A stretch of DNA of 64,000 nt from Aeromonas tecta. Lineage in GTDB: Bacteria; Pseudomonadota; Gammaproteobacteria; Enterobacterales; Aeromonadaceae. The stretch is from the NCBI RefSeq assembly GCF_000820185.1, contig NZ_CDCA01000028.1, positions 248,001-312,000 on the forward strand, given 5' to 3'. The position numbers and the translations under genes were made by a program. Shown piece after piece: positions 45,147-52,990 of this stretch. Numbering within the stretch: position 1 is the first letter of the stretch; each line of letters begins with the position of its first letter. The notes under the pieces are model-generated. The model made no database searches and had not been told where the DNA came from. It saw only the letters and a list, made by a program, of their open reading frames with translations.

Positions 45147-45857
45147 TTGCTGAGTCCGGCTTTCGTCATCCACAGTCGGCCCTATCGGGAGACCAGTCAG
45201 CTGGTCGAGGTATTCACCCAGGATAGTGGCCGCTTTACCCTGGTGGCTCGCGGTTCTCGCGGGCCACGCTCCCCTCTGAAGGGGCTGCTGCAACCCTTCT
45301 CCCTGCTCACTCTGAGCTGGCGTGGCAAGGGGGATCTCAAGAACCTCGCCCAGGTCGAATGCCCGGATCACTCATTGCGCCTTGGCGGCGATCGGCTGTT
45401 CTATGGCCTCTATCTCAACGAGCTGGTCTACTACCTGCTCGAAGCCCATACCCCCTTCCCCGAGGTGTTTGACGCCTATGCCCGTGCCCTGATGGCGCTG
45501 GCGGATGGCGAGACCCCAGAACTGCCCCTGCGCCGCTTCGAGTTCCTGCTGTTGCAGGCGCTCGGCTATGCGGTGGATTTCGAATATGCCGCCGACGATG
45601 AATCCCCAATCCGGCCCGAGCTGCTCTATGGCTTCGAGCGCGAACTCGGCTTTGTCGCTTGCGAGCGGGCGCCGGATCCCCGTACCCTGTTCCTCGGCGC
45701 GCACCTGCTGGCCTTTGCCGAGGGGCGTTTCGACACGCCTCCCTTGCTGCAGGCGGCCAAGCGATTCAGCCGGCTGGCGCTGCAACCCTATCTCGGCAAG
45801 CGGCAATTAAAGAGCCGGGAGCTGTTTCTGAAACGCAGAGGCAGTGTTTCAGGCTAA
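45147..45857 (+). CDS. recO: DNA repair protein RecO
   Basis: A 236-residue RecO that loads RecA with RecF and RecR at ssDNA gaps. The N-terminal OB fold (AFVIHSRPYRETSQLVEVFT) and the C-terminal helical domain (AAKRFSRLALQPYLG, LKSRELF) align with E. coli RecO. The family's zinc cysteines are mostly absent, as in other gammaproteobacteria. The start is unclear: the only in-frame initiator is TTG 45147, touching a GGAGGA. An ATG at 45139 starts a five-codon frame ending at TGA 45151-45153, out of phase. RecO probably starts at TTG. Confidence 0.88.
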   Translation: MLSPAFVIHSRPYRETSQLVEVFTQDSGRFTLVARGSRGPRSPLKGLLQPFSLLTLSWRGKGDLKNLAQVECPDHSLRLGGDRLFYGLYLNELVYYLLEAHTPFPEVFDAYARALMALADGETPELPLRRFEFLLLQALGYAVDFEYAADDESPIRPELLYGFERELGFVACERAPDPRTLFLGAHLLAFAEGRFDTPPLLQAAKRFSRLALQPYLGKRQLKSRELFLKRRGSVSG

Positions 45858-45871
45858 TTTAGATTATTTTT

Positions 45872-45900
45872 TTGGTCACTTATGTATTTAAAGTTATCAA
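45872..45900 (+). promoter_or_regulatory. Candidate sigma-70 promoter of pdxJ in an AT-rich block
   Basis: TTGGTC (45872-45877), 17-bp spacer, TATCAA (45895-45900), in a stretch (about 45850-45916) far richer in A/T than its surroundings. Other AT-rich hexamers nearby could also serve. Confidence 0.5.
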
Positions 45901-45962
45901 TTTAAGAATATAAAACTGCCATCCGCATGCACATATCGGCAGGTGGCGGCCCATGGACAGCG

Positions 45963-45986
45963 GAGGCTGGCATCGCCGCCAGCCTC
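45963..45986 (+). other. Hairpin in the pdxJ leader
   Basis: GAGGCTGGC/GCCAGCCTC perfect nine-base-pair stem around ATCGCC. It ends about 20 bp before the pdxJ ribosome site and may affect stability or translation of the leader. Confidence 0.5.
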
Positions 45987-46021
45987 ACAGTGAACAGATG
46001 ACCTGTATCAAGGAGTAAGCA

Positions 46022-46759
46022 ATGAGCGAGATCTATCTGGGCGTGAACATCGACCACATCGCCACCCTGCGCAATGCCCGCGGCACCCAGTACCCGGATC
46101 CGGTACAGGCCGCCTTCGTGGCCGAACAGGCCGGTGCCGATGGCATCACCGTTCACCTGCGAGAAGATCGCCGCCATATCACCGACCGTGACGTCGAGAT
46201 CCTGCGTCAGACCATCCAGACCAGGATGAACCTGGAGATGGCGGTGACCGAGGAGATGATCGGCATCGCCTGTCGCATCCAGCCGCAGTTCGTCTGCCTG
46301 GTGCCGGAGAAGCGCACCGAGGTGACCACCGAGGGCGGGCTGGACGTGGCGGGCCAGCTGGATAAAATCACCGATGCGGTGACTCGCCTCGCCGCCGTCG
46401 GCGCCCAGGTATCGCTGTTTATCGATGCGGATCCGCTGCAGATCGACGCCGCCGCCGCGAGTGGCACGCCCTTCATCGAGATCCACACCGGTCGCTACGC
46501 CGATGCCACCACGGATGCGGAGCGCAACGCCGAGTTCAAGCGCATCGCCGCCGGCGCCTCCTATGCCGCTGGCAAAGGGTTGAAGGTGAACGCCGGTCAC
46601 GGCCTGCACTATCACAACGTCAAGGCCATCGCCGCCATCCCCGAGCTGTATGAGCTCAACATCGGCCACGCCATCATAGGTCGCGCGGCCTTCGACGGTC
46701 TGGCCAAGGCGGTCAGCGACATGCGTCTGCTGATGCAGGAAGCCCGTCAGGGGATCTGA
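46022..46759 (+). CDS. pdxJ: Pyridoxine 5'-phosphate synthase
   Basis: A 245-residue TIM-barrel enzyme that condenses deoxyxylulose 5-phosphate and the aminoacetone phosphate derivative in vitamin B6 synthesis. The family motifs [36 protein letters not shown] and [10 protein letters not shown] are intact. AAGGAG seven bases upstream sets the start. acpS, which follows pdxJ in E. coli, is not present; a terminator and then amiD follow. Confidence 0.96.
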   Translation: MSEIYLGVNIDHIATLRNARGTQYPDPVQAAFVAEQAGADGITVHLREDRRHITDRDVEILRQTIQTRMNLEMAVTEEMIGIACRIQPQFVCLVPEKRTEVTTEGGLDVAGQLDKITDAVTRLAAVGAQVSLFIDADPLQIDAAAASGTPFIEIHTGRYADATTDAERNAEFKRIAAGASYAAGKGLKVNAGHGLHYHNVKAIAAIPELYELNIGHAIIGRAAFDGLAKAVSDMRLLMQEARQGI

Positions 46760-46784
46760 TCCTGCATCGACCATGCACGATAGC

Positions 46785-46822
46785 AAACAACAAGGGACGC
46801 CACGGCGTCCCTTGTTGTTTTC
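46785..46822 (+). terminator. Terminator after pdxJ
   Basis: AAACAACAAGGGACGCC/GGCGTCCCTTGTTGTTT: a long stem with A and U flanks, active on the plus strand and possibly on both. Confidence 0.9.
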
Positions 46823-46943
46823 GGGCGATCAGGTCAGGAAGGGCCATTGAAGGGGCTGGCAAGTCACGGGCCAGCAATGTCATCAGAAACCTTTGCTGGG
46901 GACCTGTATCCGGTTCACCGTTGATAGTGGCGGGAAAGGCGAT

Positions 46944-47864
46944 TCAAGGAGCCGGGAAGTAACGCTCTAGCAAGGCTGTCAGGATAGCCTGACACTCGGC
47001 ATCCGGCTCGCCGTTAACCAGGCTAGGGCGGAAGTGGAGCTGGAAGGCGCGCAGCACGGCGTGGCTCTGCTCATCCCAGTCACCGCTTGGGGTGATACCG
47101 TAGCCGTAGCGGGCGAGCCCTTGCTGCCACTGCAGGGCGTCCCAGGCGGGGGCCGCCTGCTGGCGCAGGGCCGCAACCCTGGTCTCATCCGGCCAGGCGC
47201 CGACCCCATAGTCCAGGGCCAGCTCACGCCAGGGGAAGAGCGGGCCCGGGTCTTGCTTGCGCTCGGGGGCGACGTCGCTGTGACCCAGCACCTGGGTCGG
47301 CGGTATCTGGTAGCGCTGCACCAGATCGCGCGCCAGGGCGCCGACGGCGGCAATCTGGGCAGGGGTATAGGGCTGCCAGTGGCGCAACTGGGCGGGGAGG
47401 GCCGCTTCTTTCTCGTCGTATCCCAGGTTGACTATCTCGATGCCGAGCGAGCTGGCGTTGAGCCCGGCATATTGATGCCAGCGGCTGCGGCCCGCATGCC
47501 AGGCGCGCTGGCTGTCCGGCACCAGCTGATAGACGGGCAGTGGCTGCTGGTCGGTATCGCGGGGGACAAGATAGTGGGCGCTCACCTTGTGCTGTGGCTC
47601 GGTCAACAGGCGCAGGGAGTGGGCGTTATCCTCGTCGGTGTAGTGCAGGATCAAAAACGCGATGCGCTCATTCTGATTGGCGCTGACATGCTGGCTATCG
47701 AGGCGGTAGGGTGGCGCGGGCTGGCAGGCGCCAAGCAGCAGGGGCAGGCAGAGCAACAGCAGGTATTGGCGAGTCGCGCGGTATGCCGCGAGGCGGGAGC
47801 AAAATGACGGCCAGCGCTGCCCACCGGCCGGAGGGGCTGACGGAGGGCAGAGGCGCTGGCCCAT
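46944..47864 (-). CDS. amiD: N-acetylmuramoyl-L-alanine amidase, lipoprotein
   Basis: A 306-residue zinc amidase that cleaves the MurNAc-L-Ala bond in peptidoglycan and muropeptides. The lipobox LGAC (Cys47) predicts an outer-membrane lipoprotein. The zinc ligands are H74 (LILHYT), H195 and D205 (GHSDVAPERKQDPGPLFPW), with catalytic E143. A C-terminal peptidoglycan-binding domain ends FQLHFRPSLVNGEPDAECQA. The match to E. coli AmiD is good throughout. The pre-lipobox region is unusually long (46 residues, basic), so the true start may differ, although no better internal initiator is visible. Confidence 0.9.
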   Translation of the reverse strand: MGQRLCPPSAPPAGGQRWPSFCSRLAAYRATRQYLLLLCLPLLLGACQPAPPYRLDSQHVSANQNERIAFLILHYTDEDNAHSLRLLTEPQHKVSAHYLVPRDTDQQPLPVYQLVPDSQRAWHAGRSRWHQYAGLNASSLGIEIVNLGYDEKEAALPAQLRHWQPYTPAQIAAVGALARDLVQRYQIPPTQVLGHSDVAPERKQDPGPLFPWRELALDYGVGAWPDETRVAALRQQAAPAWDALQWQQGLARYGYGITPSGDWDEQSHAVLRAFQLHFRPSLVNGEPDAECQAILTALLERYFPAP

Positions 47865-47882
47865 GATTCAGGCGCGCGCGGT

Positions 47883-47939
47883 GGCGGTGAGGCCGGCGCG
47901 CGGGATCATGCTTCGGGGCGGTATTTGGCGGTGAGGCCG
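47883..47939. repeat. Short direct repeat at the yehS 3' end (possible echo)
   Basis: GGCGGTGAGGCCG occurs at 47883-47895 and 47927-47939. On the minus strand each copy encodes GLTA near a stop codon: the yehS end (GLTAKYRPEA) and, beyond it, GLTATARA followed by TGA. This is only 13 identical bases, so chance is possible. Confidence 0.45.
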
Positions 47940-48391
47940 ATCAGGAAGTTGCGCAGGATCTGATCCCCGCAATCCTGGTAGTGCTTGTGATCCTTGGAGC
48001 GGAACAGGGCACTCAGCTCGGACTTGGACAGGTTGAAGTTGGCCAGCTTCAGGGTGCTGAGCATGTCCTCTTCCTTGTAATCCAGACCGATGCGCAGCTT
48101 GCGCAGGATCAGGTTGTTGTTGATCCGGTTCGGAACAACCTGGGCCGGCGCGCCTTCTTTCACACCGCGGCGGGCGATGATGAAGCCGTCGAGGAACTGG
48201 CTGAGGGCGGCATCGGGACAGGCGGCAAAGCCCGCTTCTTGCTCTTCCCCTTCCTCGGCGCCTTTCAGCAACCAGCTGTGCAGCTGGGCGTGATCGACGG
48301 TCAGGTTGCCCTTGGCAAACATGTCGACCATCTGGTCGTTGCTGATGGTGAGGGCGTAGCGCAGACGGCGCAGAATATCGTTATTCGTCAT
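47906..48391 (-). CDS. yehS: DUF1456 family protein YehS
   Basis: A 161-residue DUF1456 protein of two related halves: NNDILRRLRYALTISNDQMVDMF near the N terminus and NNLILRKLRIGLDYKEEDML at about residues 91-110. Function is unknown in E. coli YehS. AGGAG precedes the ATG by six bases. There is no signal peptide, so it is cytoplasmic. A short repeat of its terminal codons lies just beyond the stop. Confidence 0.9.
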   Translation of the reverse strand: MTNNDILRRLRYALTISNDQMVDMFAKGNLTVDHAQLHSWLLKGAEEGEEQEAGFAACPDAALSQFLDGFIIARRGVKEGAPAQVVPNRINNNLILRKLRIGLDYKEEDMLSTLKLANFNLSKSELSALFRSKDHKHYQDCGDQILRNFLIGLTAKYRPEA

Positions 48392-48442
48392 GTTGACTCC
48401 TGTAGAAACGGCGCAACTTTACCATTTACCGGACTTTTCGTC

Positions 48443-48464
48443 AGAAAAAGCGGGCCGACCCGCT
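48443..48464 (-). terminator. Terminator of barA
   Basis: On the minus strand AGCGGG-UCGG-CCCGCU is followed by UUUUC, 65 bp after the barA stop. Confidence 0.75.
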
Positions 48465-48528
48465 CGGGCCATGAGCCCGGATCCCCTGGGCCCCTCCCTG
48501 CTGACGCACTATTTTGCCTCAAACAGCC

Positions 48529-51240
48529 TCAGCCCAGATAGCGGGGCGCCTCCTGGCGCACCTGCGCCAGCGCGTCTTGCAGCTCCAGCAGCTCGGGCTC
48601 CAGTTCGCTGGCCGCCACCCCGTCGCGCAGCTGCTGCTCCAGCTGGGAGAGCAGACGTTGCAGGCCGGGGACCCCTGAGTAAGCGCAGCCGCCGTTGAGG
48701 CGGTGCAACTGGGCCAGCAGCTCGGCATCGTCCGCCTGGCCTGCCAGCGCCGCCTCCAGCACCGGCTCCACCTCGTCGAAACTGGCCAGCAGCATGCTCA
48801 GCATCTCTTGGGCCAGATCCGTCTTGCCAGCGGCCTGGCGCACCGCCAGTGGCCAGTCTATCTGCTGATCCCCGTGATGCTGATGGCGGCGATGAGCGAA
48901 GTCGGTAATCAACTGGGCCAGCATGCTCTCGTCGATGGGCTTGGCCAGATAGTCGTCCATGCCCTGGCGGATCAGCCGCTCCCGCTCGCCGGGGATGGCG
49001 TGGGCGGTGACCGCGACTATGGGGGTCTCGGTATTGAGCGAGTGGCTGCGAATCGCCTGGGTGGCGCTGATGCCATCCATGATGGGCATCTGGATATCCA
49101 TGAAGATGATGTCAAACGGCTGGCTCTGGGCCAGGTTGACCGCCTCCTTGCCGTTCTTGCACACCACCACCTGACTCACCATCTCCTTGAGCATGGCGGC
49201 GATGAGTTTGAGGTTGGCGGCGTTGTCATCCACCGCCAGCACCTTGACCTCCTGCACCCGGCGCTGGGGCGCGGCGGGCAGCCGCGTGCTCTTGGCGGCT
49301 TCGGGGGAGAGCAGGGCATGCAGCAGCTTGCGATGGTTGATGGGCTTGGAGAGGCAGTGCTGGGCGCCGTGGGCCAGCATGGCATCGTAGAGGGCCGGTT
49401 CGTGGCTGCTGAGCAGCACTATGGTGTTCTGCTGACCGCTCAGGCCATCGAGACGGGCGATCACCTGCTGGGGGCTGTGCAGGGTGCTGCTGCCGATGAT
49501 CACCATGTCCTGGCTGCTCATCTCGGGCCACTCGGCCGCAACGGTCAGCGGCTGCACATCCAGCTGCCATTCGGCCAGCAAGGAGTGCAGGGAGGCGTAG
49601 GCGAAGGGATCCGGCTCCAGCAGCCAGACCCGTTTGCCCCGGATGCGATCCAGTGGCAGCCGTTCGGACTGGGGCAGGGGGGAGATGTCCAGATCCAGGT
49701 TGAAGGAGAAGACGGAGCCCTTGCCGAGCTCGGATTCGAACCGGATCTGGCCGCCCATCTGCTGCACCAGCTTCTGGGTGATGACCAGGCCAAGTCCGGT
49801 GCCGCCATAGCGGCGCGAGATGGAGGAGTCGGCCTGGTTGAAGGCCTGGAACAGCTGACGTTGCTGTTCCTCCGAGATGCCGATGCCGGTGTCGCGGATC
49901 CGCACGTTGAGGCGCACCTTGTTGCCGTTGGCACTGCCGGTCTGCTGGATGTGCACATCCACGTTGCCGCGTTCGGTGAACTTGATGGCGTTGCCGGCGA
50001 GGTTGGTCAGCACCTGTTGCAGCCGCATGGGATCGCCGGTGAGATGATCCGGCACCTCGGCATCCACCTGCAACGACAGCTCCAGCTGCTTGTCGTGGGC
50101 GCTAGGCCCCAGCAGGTGCATGGTCTCGTTCAGGGTGTCGCGCAGGCTGAACGGGATGTATTCCAGCTGCAGCTTGCCCGCTTCGAGTTTCGAAAAATCG
50201 AGGATGTCGTTGATGATGCCGAGCAGGTTGCGCGCCGATTTTTCGATGGTCTGCATGTAGTCGGTCTGGCTCGGGGTCAGCGCGGTCTTGAGCAGTTGGC
50301 GGGTGAAGCCGATGACGCCATTGAGCGGGGTGCGCAGCTCGTGGGACATGTTGGCAAGGAACTCGGATTTGACCCGCGCCGCCTCCTGCGCCCGTTTTTT
50401 TGCCATGTCGAGCTCGACGTTCTGGATCTCGATCTGCTCCAGGGTCTCGCGCAGGTCAGAGGTGGCCTGATCGATGTTCTGCTGCATCTCTTCATGGTAT
50501 TCAGACAGCGCCTTGGCCATGGCGTTGATGCCGTTTTTCAGCATATCCAGCTCGCCGGTGAGCTGGCCGCTGACCCGGGTATCGAGCCGCCCCTCCCTGA
50601 TCCGGTGCACCGCTTGCACCATATCGGTGATGGGCTGGGTCACGCTCTTGACCAGTCTGAAGCCAAACAGGGTACTGACAGCCAGACCGATGAGCACCAT
50701 GATCACCGCGAAGAAGGCGTCGCGATATTGCAGCACTATGGCCCTGTCGGTGGCGAGCTGCATGGAGATGTAGCCGATCACCGGTGGCTCCAGATCGCTC
50801 GGCAGCGGGAAGCCATCCAGGCTGGTCTCGGCCTGGATCGGGGTGCGCAAGATGATGTCGTCGCCGTTGAAGGAGACGCTGGTCAGCTCGGGAATGGCAG
50901 TGCCATCGGGCAGGCGTAGTTGGCCGAAGTCACGATGGTAGTTGGAGGTGACAAACAGCTGGTTGTCCTGGGTGAAGACGGCGATGGACTTGATGAAGGG
51001 CGAATTCTTGCGGTGGGTCAGCCCTATCAGCCGCTTGAGGGATTCGCGACTGTGCTGGGTCATACCGTATTCGCTGGCGATGGCCAGGGGCTCGATGATG
51101 TTGATGCCCTGGTCTATCAGGTTGTTTTCTAGCTGGTGATAGCGGTGGAAGGTAAAATAACCGGCTATCAGCCCGCCGATGATCAGGGTGGGCAAGATGG
51201 TGAAGGCCAGCACCCTGGCTCTGAGACCATATCTGGTCAT
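48529..51240 (-). CDS. barA: Hybrid sensor histidine kinase BarA
   Basis: A 903-residue tripartite kinase that phosphorylates UvrY/GacA and drives the Csr sRNA switch. TM1 is at about residues 10-30, a periplasmic region at 31-176, TM2 at 177-198 and a HAMP domain follows to 250. HisKA has phospho-His300 (NMSHELRTPL), and HATPase_c has N417, DTGIGI (450-455) and GGTGLGL (479-485). A degenerate receiver-like region at about 535-640 precedes an intact receiver with D715 (IIFMDIQMP). The HPt domain has H846. A diverged copy of its first codons lies directly upstream. rlmD is divergent, as in E. coli. Confidence 0.95.
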   Translation of the reverse strand: MTRYGLRARVLAFTILPTLIIGGLIAGYFTFHRYHQLENNLIDQGINIIEPLAIASEYGMTQHSRESLKRLIGLTHRKNSPFIKSIAVFTQDNQLFVTSNYHRDFGQLRLPDGTAIPELTSVSFNGDDIILRTPIQAETSLDGFPLPSDLEPPVIGYISMQLATDRAIVLQYRDAFFAVIMVLIGLAVSTLFGFRLVKSVTQPITDMVQAVHRIREGRLDTRVSGQLTGELDMLKNGINAMAKALSEYHEEMQQNIDQATSDLRETLEQIEIQNVELDMAKKRAQEAARVKSEFLANMSHELRTPLNGVIGFTRQLLKTALTPSQTDYMQTIEKSARNLLGIINDILDFSKLEAGKLQLEYIPFSLRDTLNETMHLLGPSAHDKQLELSLQVDAEVPDHLTGDPMRLQQVLTNLAGNAIKFTERGNVDVHIQQTGSANGNKVRLNVRIRDTGIGISEEQQRQLFQAFNQADSSISRRYGGTGLGLVITQKLVQQMGGQIRFESELGKGSVFSFNLDLDISPLPQSERLPLDRIRGKRVWLLEPDPFAYASLHSLLAEWQLDVQPLTVAAEWPEMSSQDMVIIGSSTLHSPQQVIARLDGLSGQQNTIVLLSSHEPALYDAMLAHGAQHCLSKPINHRKLLHALLSPEAAKSTRLPAAPQRRVQEVKVLAVDDNAANLKLIAAMLKEMVSQVVVCKNGKEAVNLAQSQPFDIIFMDIQMPIMDGISATQAIRSHSLNTETPIVAVTAHAIPGERERLIRQGMDDYLAKPIDESMLAQLITDFAHRRHQHHGDQQIDWPLAVRQAAGKTDLAQEMLSMLLASFDEVEPVLEAALAGQADDAELLAQLHRLNGGCAYSGVPGLQRLLSQLEQQLRDGVAASELEPELLELQDALAQVRQEAPRYLG

Positions 51241-51244
51241 GCTA

Positions 51245-51319
51245 ATAAACCACCGACGATAAGGGTTGGCATTAAGGTGAAGGTCATTGCAGAGCGGCCC
51301 TCAGACCGTATTTGGTCAT
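51245..51319 (-). pseudogene. Diverged echo of the barA 5' end
   Basis: Read on the minus strand, 51319 downward begins ATG and encodes MTKYGLRAA, then after a two-base indel FTLMPTLIVGGLLA. barA itself begins MTRYGLRARVLAFTILPTLIIGGLIA. The copy meets a TGA after 11 codons and ends four bases before the real barA ATG. Many differences are at third codon positions, so the fragment diverged as coding sequence before being left here. Confidence 0.85.
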
Positions 51320-51395
51320 ACTATTATTCTTGTGGGACAATGGCCTGCTGCAGATTCCACAATCATGACATAGCCACCTATAGGCACCAAGTTTT

Positions 51396-52718
51396 ATGGC
51401 CCAGTTTTTCAAGCCCCAAAAGAAATCCACCCAGCCCCAACGTATTGAATTTACGATAGACAGTCTGGACCACCACTGTGTCGGGATCGGCCGCCATCAG
51501 GGCAAGGCCATCTTCGTCGAAGGGGCCTTGCCCGGTGAACAGGTCAAGGCGCGCATCATCGATGACAAGAAGCAGTATGCCCACGCGGCCCTGCAGCAGA
51601 TTGTCAGCCCCGCCAGCAACCGCATCGCCCCCTTCTGCGCCCATTATCGCGAGTGCGGTGGTTGCAGCGCCCAGCACCTGAGTGAGGCGGATCAGCAGGC
51701 GGCCAAAGAGGCCGGACTGGTCAACCTGTTCGAGCGCATTGGCCAGATCAAGGCGCCGGCACTGGAGCCCGTGTTGACCGGGGAGGCGCGTAGCTACCGC
51801 CGGGTCTGCCGTCTGGCCATCAAATTTGACAAGAATGGTCGCTGCACCCGGGTCGGTTTTCGCCGTCGCCAGTCCAATGATCTGGTGGAGATCACCGGCT
51901 GTCCGGTCTTGACCGCCTCGCTGTCGGCCCTCATCACCCCGCTACGCGAATGCCTCAATCGCCTCAAGAGCCAGCGCGAGCTGGGTCATGCCGAACTCAT
52001 TCAGGCCGAGCAGGGGATCCTGTTGCTGCTGCGCCATACCGGCCGTCCCAATGAAGCGGATCGGGCCCTGTTGCTGGCGTTTGCCGAGGCGCAAGGCATC
52101 GATCTCTATCTGCAGGCCGCCGACGAGCAGATTGAGCCGCTGCGCCAACAATTCCAGCCTGCCTACTCACTGGATGGCCTGTCTCTTGCATTCGCCCCCG
52201 GGGATTTCATTCAGGTCAATGGCCCCATCAACCAGAGCATGGTGGCCCAGGCGCTGGAGTGGCTCGGGGCAACCAAGACGGACAAGGTGCTGGATCTGTT
52301 CTGCGGCATCGGTAACTTTACCCTGCCGCTGGCCCGTCAGGCCCGTGAAGTAGTGGGGGTCGAAGGGGATCTGGCCATGGTGACCCGCGCCGAGGAGAAC
52401 GCCCGTCGCAATGGCATCGACAACGCCCGTTTCTACAAGGCGGACTTGAGCGGTGACATCGTCGGCATGTCCTGGGCACGTGAAGGCTTCGATCTGGTGT
52501 TGCTGGATCCAGCCCGGCCCGGCGCACTGGAAGTGATGAGCCACGTGGCGGCACTGTCGCCCAAGCGGGTGGTCTATGTTTCCTGTAACCCGGTGACCCT
52601 GGCGCGCGACAGCCAGGTGCTGGTGAAAGAGGGCTACCGACTGACCCGACTGGGGATGCTGGATATGTTCCCCCACACCGGCCACCTGGAGTCCATGGCG
52701 CTGTTTGAGCGTAAATAA
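51396..52718 (+). CDS. rlmD: 23S rRNA (uracil-1939-C5)-methyltransferase RlmD
   Basis: A 440-residue SAM-dependent RNA methyltransferase. The TRAM domain covers about residues 15-72, and the Fe-S cluster uses C81, C87, C90 and C169 (CAHYRECGGC ... GCP). The SAM site is LDLFCGIGNFTLPLA at about 299-313, and the catalytic Cys is in YVSCNPVTLARD near residue 395. It is divergent from barA and precedes relA, as in E. coli. Sequence echoes lie at both flanks: a barA tip upstream and a copy of its own tail downstream. Confidence 0.95.
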   Translation: MAQFFKPQKKSTQPQRIEFTIDSLDHHCVGIGRHQGKAIFVEGALPGEQVKARIIDDKKQYAHAALQQIVSPASNRIAPFCAHYRECGGCSAQHLSEADQQAAKEAGLVNLFERIGQIKAPALEPVLTGEARSYRRVCRLAIKFDKNGRCTRVGFRRRQSNDLVEITGCPVLTASLSALITPLRECLNRLKSQRELGHAELIQAEQGILLLLRHTGRPNEADRALLLAFAEAQGIDLYLQAADEQIEPLRQQFQPAYSLDGLSLAFAPGDFIQVNGPINQSMVAQALEWLGATKTDKVLDLFCGIGNFTLPLARQAREVVGVEGDLAMVTRAEENARRNGIDNARFYKADLSGDIVGMSWAREGFDLVLLDPARPGALEVMSHVAALSPKRVVYVSCNPVTLARDSQVLVKEGYRLTRLGMLDMFPHTGHLESMALFERK

Positions 52719-52725
52719 ATGCGCG

Positions 52726-52763
52726 CTCCGACCTCGCCAACGGGTGCCTCCTGGAGGTCGGAG
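52726..52763 (+). terminator. Hairpin after rlmD
   Basis: CTCCGACCTC/GAGGTCGGAG ten-base-pair stem with an 18-base loop. The downstream U content is poor, so this is a weak terminator candidate. Confidence 0.45.
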
Positions 52764-52784
52764 TTGTGCCTTCATCTCGGTGTT

Positions 52785-52817
52785 TTGGATGCCAGAGCGC
52801 TGTTTGAGAGGAAATGA
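52785..52817 (+). pseudogene. Diverged echo of the rlmD 3' end
   Basis: In one frame this encodes LDARALFERK and stop, paralleling the rlmD end LESMALFERK and stop at 52686-52718. The core GCGCTGTTTGAG is identical, and the last codons differ synonymously (AGG-AAA-TGA against CGT-AAA-TAA). Confidence 0.82.
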
Positions 52818-52990
52818 TTGGGGTAATCTACCCCCCTCGATAATGGGCACGCCTTGTTGGAGATTCATGCCACCTTGCAGGGGGGCATGCCTTGAAAAGT
52901 CTCTTCGTTATCCCCATTTGAGGCAGTTGTCAGTAGATGAGGGACCCGTTGGCATTGGCTGGCGGCTCCACACTTTAAAGGATTGATACC

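Noticed and set aside
52797..52817. rlmD echo as a simple copy of a repeated regulatory element
   Set aside because: It preserves reading frame and a stop codon of the neighbouring gene, so a gene-derived remnant fits better.
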